This document shows positions 60,610 to 64,000 of a stretch of 64,000 nt of DNA, in pieces. Every line of letters begins with the position of its first letter. Position 1 is the first letter of the stretch. This DNA is from Ovis canadensis. Lineage: Eukaryota; Chordata; Mammalia; Artiodactyla; Bovidae. The translations under genes and the position numbers were made by a program. Where the stretch lies: contig NC_091246.1 in assembly GCF_042477335.2 (NCBI RefSeq), forward strand, positions 106,297,001-106,361,000, read 5' to 3'. Under the pieces are notes generated by a model, which did no database searches, had not been told where the DNA came from, and worked only from the letters and a program-made list of their open reading frames with translations.

Positions 60610-62815
60610 ATGAATAGATTCAAGGGACTAGGTCTGGTAGACAGAGTGCCTGAAAAACTATGGATGGAGGTTTGTACCATTGTACAGTAGGTGGTGACTA
60701 AAACCATCCTCAAGGAAAAAAAATGCAAAGTGGCAAAGTGGTTGTGTAAGGAGGGCCTTACAAATAGCTTAGAAAAGAAGAGAAGCTAAAGGCAAAGGAG
60801 AAAAGGAAAGATATACCCATCTGAATGCAGAGTTCCAAAGAATAGCAAGGAGAGATAGAAAGCCTTCTTAAGTGAAGAATACAAAGGAATGAAGGAAAAC
60901 AATAATGTGAAAAAGACTAGCAATCTTGTCAAGAAATTAGAGATACCAAGGGAAAACTTCATGTGAAGATAAGCACAGTAAAGGACAGCAAGAACCTAAT
61001 AGAAGCAGAAGAGATTAAGAAGAGGTGGCAAGAATACACAGAGAGCTATACAAAGAAGGTCTTAATGACCTGGATAACCTTGATGGTGTGGTCACTTACC
61101 TAGAGACAGACCTCCTGGAATGTGAAGTCAAGTGAGCCTTAGGAAGCATTACTACTAACAAAGCTAGTGGAGGTGATGGAATTCCAGCTGAGCTATTTCT
61201 AATCTTATAAGATGTTGCTGTAAAAGTGCTGCACTCAATATGTCAGCAAATTTGGAAAACTCAGCAGTGGAAAAGATCAGTTTTCATTCCAATCCCAAAG
61301 AAGGGCAATGCCAAAGAATGTTCAAACTGCTGTATAATTACGCTCATTCCACATGCTAGCAAGGTAATGATCAAAATCCTCCAAGACAGGCTTCAACAAT
61401 ATCGGAACTGAAAACTTCCAGATGTACAAGCTGAGTTTAGAAAAGGCAGAGGGACCAGAGATCAAATTGCCAACATCTGCTGGATCATTTAATAACTAAA
61501 GGAATTCCAAAATAATCTACTTCTGCTTCACTGATTACACTAAAGCCTTTGACTATGTGGATCACAGCAAACTGTGGAAAATTCTTAAAGAGATGGGAAT
61601 ACCAGGCTACCTTATCTGGCTCCTGAGAAACCTGTATAAAGGTCAGGAAGCAACAGAACAACAGACTGGTTCAAAATTGGGAAAGGAGTATGTCAAGTAT
61701 CATCACCCCACTTATTTAATTTATATGCAGAGCACATCATGAGAAGTGCAGGGCTGGATGAAGTACAAGGTGGAATCAATATTGCCAGGAGAACTATCAG
61801 CAACCTTAGATATGCAGATGATACTACTTTAATGGAAGAAAGCAAAGAGGAACTAAAGAGCCTTTTGATGAAGGTGAAAGAGGAGAGTAATAAGCCTGGC
61901 TTAAAACTCAACATTCAGAACACTAAGATTACGGCCTTTAGTCCCACCACTTCATGGCAAATAGATAGGGAAAAAGTGGAAACAGTGGCAGATTTCATTT
62001 TCTTGGGCTCCAAAATCACTGTGGACAGTGACTGCAGCCACAAAATTAAAAGACGTTTGCTCCTTGGAAGAAAAGCTGTGACCAACCTAGACAGTGTATT
62101 AAAAAGAAGAGACAACACTTTGGTGATAAAGGTCTATATAGTCAAAGCTATGGTTTTTCCAGTAGTCATGTATGGATGTGAGAGCTGGACCATAAAGAAG
62201 CTTGAGCACTGAAGAATTGATGCTTTCGAATTATGTTGGAGGAGACTCTTGAGAGTCCCTTGGACAACAAAATCAATCCAGTCAATCCTAAAGGAAATCA
62301 ACCTTGAATCTTCACTAGAAGGACTGAGGCTGAAGCTGAAGTTTCAATACTTTGGCTACCTGATGTGGAGAGCAGACTTGTTAGAAAGACACTGATGCTG
62401 GGAAAGATTGAGGGCAGGAGGAGAAGGGGGTGACAGGGCATGAGGTGGCTGGATACCATCACTAACTCAATGGACTTGCTGCGCTGCGCTGTTGCTTCAG
62501 TCGTGTCCGACTCTGTGTGACCCCATAGACGGCAGCCCACCAGGCTCTCCCGTCCCTGGGATTCTCCAGGCAAGAACACTGGAGTGGGTTGCCATTTCCT
62601 TCTCCAATGCATGTAAGTGAAGAGTGAAAGTGAAGTCGCTCAGTCGTGTTCGACTCTTAGCGACCCCATGGACTGCAGCCTACCAGGCTCCTCCGCCCAT
62701 GGGATTTTCCAGGCCTGAGTTTGAGCCAACTCTGGAAGATGGTGAAGAACAGGGAAGCCTGGCGCACTGCAGTCAATGGGTCACAAAGAGTCAGACATGA
62801 CTTAGTAACTAAACA
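60610..62815 (+). mobile_element. BovB LINE, split by a BOV-A2 SINE
   Basis: A sense BovB from GATTCAAGGGACTAGGTCTG through decayed RT (frames 61226-61411, 61557-61742, 61739-62212 with YADD at about 61813) to the 3' end near 62810. It is interrupted at 62475-62715 by a SINE and frameshifted in several places. Confidence 0.92.
62475..62715 (-). mobile_element. BOV-A2 SINE inside BovB
   Basis: An antisense dimer starting with a GCTGCGCTGCGCT tail complement. It sits in the 3' region of the BovB above: BovB reads up to CAATGGAC and resumes at TGAGTTTGAG. Therefore younger than that BovB. Confidence 0.92.
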
Positions 62816-62985
62816 ACTGGAACAACAAAGCAACAGATAGTTAGTGGTAAAGGCTGTATAACTGTGAATATACTCAAAACTGCTGTATCCTACACTTTAA
62901 AGGCTGAACTTAATGTGAATTATATCACATCAGCACTATCATAATAAAGAGAAATACAGGATGATGAACTTTATAATTATGACCC
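62816..62985. other. Short spacer between two BovB copies
   Basis: AT-rich sequence, nothing recognised. Confidence 0.4.
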
Positions 62986-64000
62986 TAAACAATAAACTGT
63001 GGAGAATTCTGAAAGAGATGGGAATACCAGACCACCTAACCTGCCTCTTGAGAAATCTGTATGCAGGTCAGGAAGCAACAGTTAGAACTGGACATGGAAC
63101 AACAGACTGGTTCCAAATAGGAAAAGGAGTACGTCAAGGCTGTATATTGTCACCCTGCTTATTTAACTTCTATGCAGAGTACATCATGAGAAACGCTGGA
63201 CTGGAAGAAACATAAGCTGGAATCAAGATTGCCAGGAGAAATATCAATAACCTCAGATATGCAGATGACACCACCCTTATGGCAGAAAGTGAAGAGGAAC
63301 TAAAAAGCCTCTTGAAGAAAGTGACAGAGAGAGTGAAAAAGTTGGCTTAAAGCTCAGCATTCAGAAAACGATCATGGCATCTGGTCCCATCACTTCATGG
63401 CAAATAGATGGGGAAACAGTAGAAACAGTGTCAGACTTTATTTTTTGGGGCTCCAAAATCACTGCAGATGGTGACTGAAGCCACGAAATTAAAAGACGCT
63501 TACTCCTTGGAAGAAAAGTTATGACCAACCTAGATAGTATATTCAAAAGCAGAGACACTACTTTGCCGACTAAGGTCAGTCTAGTCAAGGCTATGGTTTT
63601 TCCTGCGGTCATGTATGGATGTGAGAGTTGGACTGTGAAGAAGGCTGAGCGCCGAAGAATTGATGCTTTTGAACTGTGGTGTTGGAGAAGACTCTTGAGA
63701 GTCCCTTGGACTGCAAGGAGATCCAACCAGTCCATTCTGAAGGAGATCAGCCCTGCGATTTCTTTGGAAGGAATGATGCTAAAGCTGAAACTCCAGTACT
63801 TTGGCCACCTCACGCGAAGAGTCGACTCATTGGAAAAGACTCTGATGCTGGGAGGGATTGAGGGCAGGAGGAGAAGGGGACAACAGAGGATGAGATGGCT
63901 GGATGGCATCAGACTCGATGAATGTGAGTCTGAGTGAACTCGGCGAGTTGGTGATGGACAGGAGGCCTGGTGTGCTGTGATTCATGGGGTCGCAAAAAGC
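62986..64000 (+). mobile_element. BovB LINE, cut by the window end
   Basis: Sense BovB starting AATAAACTGTGGAGAATTCT (mid-RT). It contains the YADD region (63263-63274), frameshifts and stops (for example in 63180-63360), and the 3' UTR up to GGGTCGCAAAAAGC at 64000. The final ~30 bp lie outside. One of the better-preserved copies. Confidence 0.95.

Overview
The window is ruminant (bovid) nuclear DNA. The evidence is the repeat content: many BovB (RTE) LINE copies, Bov-tA and BOV-A2 tRNA/BovB-derived SINEs, CHR-type SINEs and ruminant L1 3' ends. No prokaryotic features, no functional tRNA or rRNA genes and no CRISPR array were seen.

Three real protein-coding genes are visible, all on the minus strand: 17969-20308 (gene A, 779 aa), 28854-31031 (gene B, 725 aa) and 55523-57715 (gene C, 730 aa). 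Each is one uninterrupted coding exon for a testis-type membrane ADAM (prodomain, reprolysin, disintegrin, cysteine-rich, EGF, transmembrane, tail), in the single-exon ADAM20/21/25/26/29/30/34 group. Gene C reads as ADAM29: the catalytic Glu is His, the cysteine-switch Cys is Pro, and the sequence around them and the juxtamembrane segment look ADAM29-like. A and B are intact zinc-site paralogues that I cannot name one-to-one. All three keep a splice acceptor 121-140 nt upstream of the ATG, which implies a spliced 5' UTR. In all three, an upstream ORF ends at or next to the main start codon.

A and B sit in tandem duplicated units (about 17.1-25.5 kb and 28.0-38.1 kb) that stay alignable far outside the coding exons. 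Most SINE and LINE insertions differ between the units and so are later. Marks of recent exchange sit on this older duplication. A 186-bp tract is identical between A and B, while adjacent coding sequence is only about 70-75% identical. An orphan 200-bp piece of the A cysteine-rich exon (96% identical, ungapped) lies 5' of gene A. Gene A also carries a five-copy 30-bp coding minisatellite in its cytoplasmic tail and has lost the ancestral start codon.

Layout: 1-2480, minus-strand endogenous retrovirus piece (LTR, tRNA-His primer site, repeat-rich leader) cut by the window edge; 2.5-16.7 kb, AT-rich DNA with BovB, L1, SINE and LTR pieces; 16.7-25.5 kb, gene A unit; 25.5-27.5 kb, SINEs and L1-like sequence; 27.3-38.2 kb, gene B unit; 38.2-53.7 kb, dense LINE/SINE mosaic; 53.7-54.7 kb, BovB; 54.7-58.6 kb, gene C; 58.6-64 kb, L1-like and BovB sequence running off the right edge.

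I did not find a new multi-gene system. The most interesting content is the evolution of the ADAM cluster: gene conversion, exon-fragment duplication, tail minisatellite, start shift, a pseudoprotease and shared leader uORFs.
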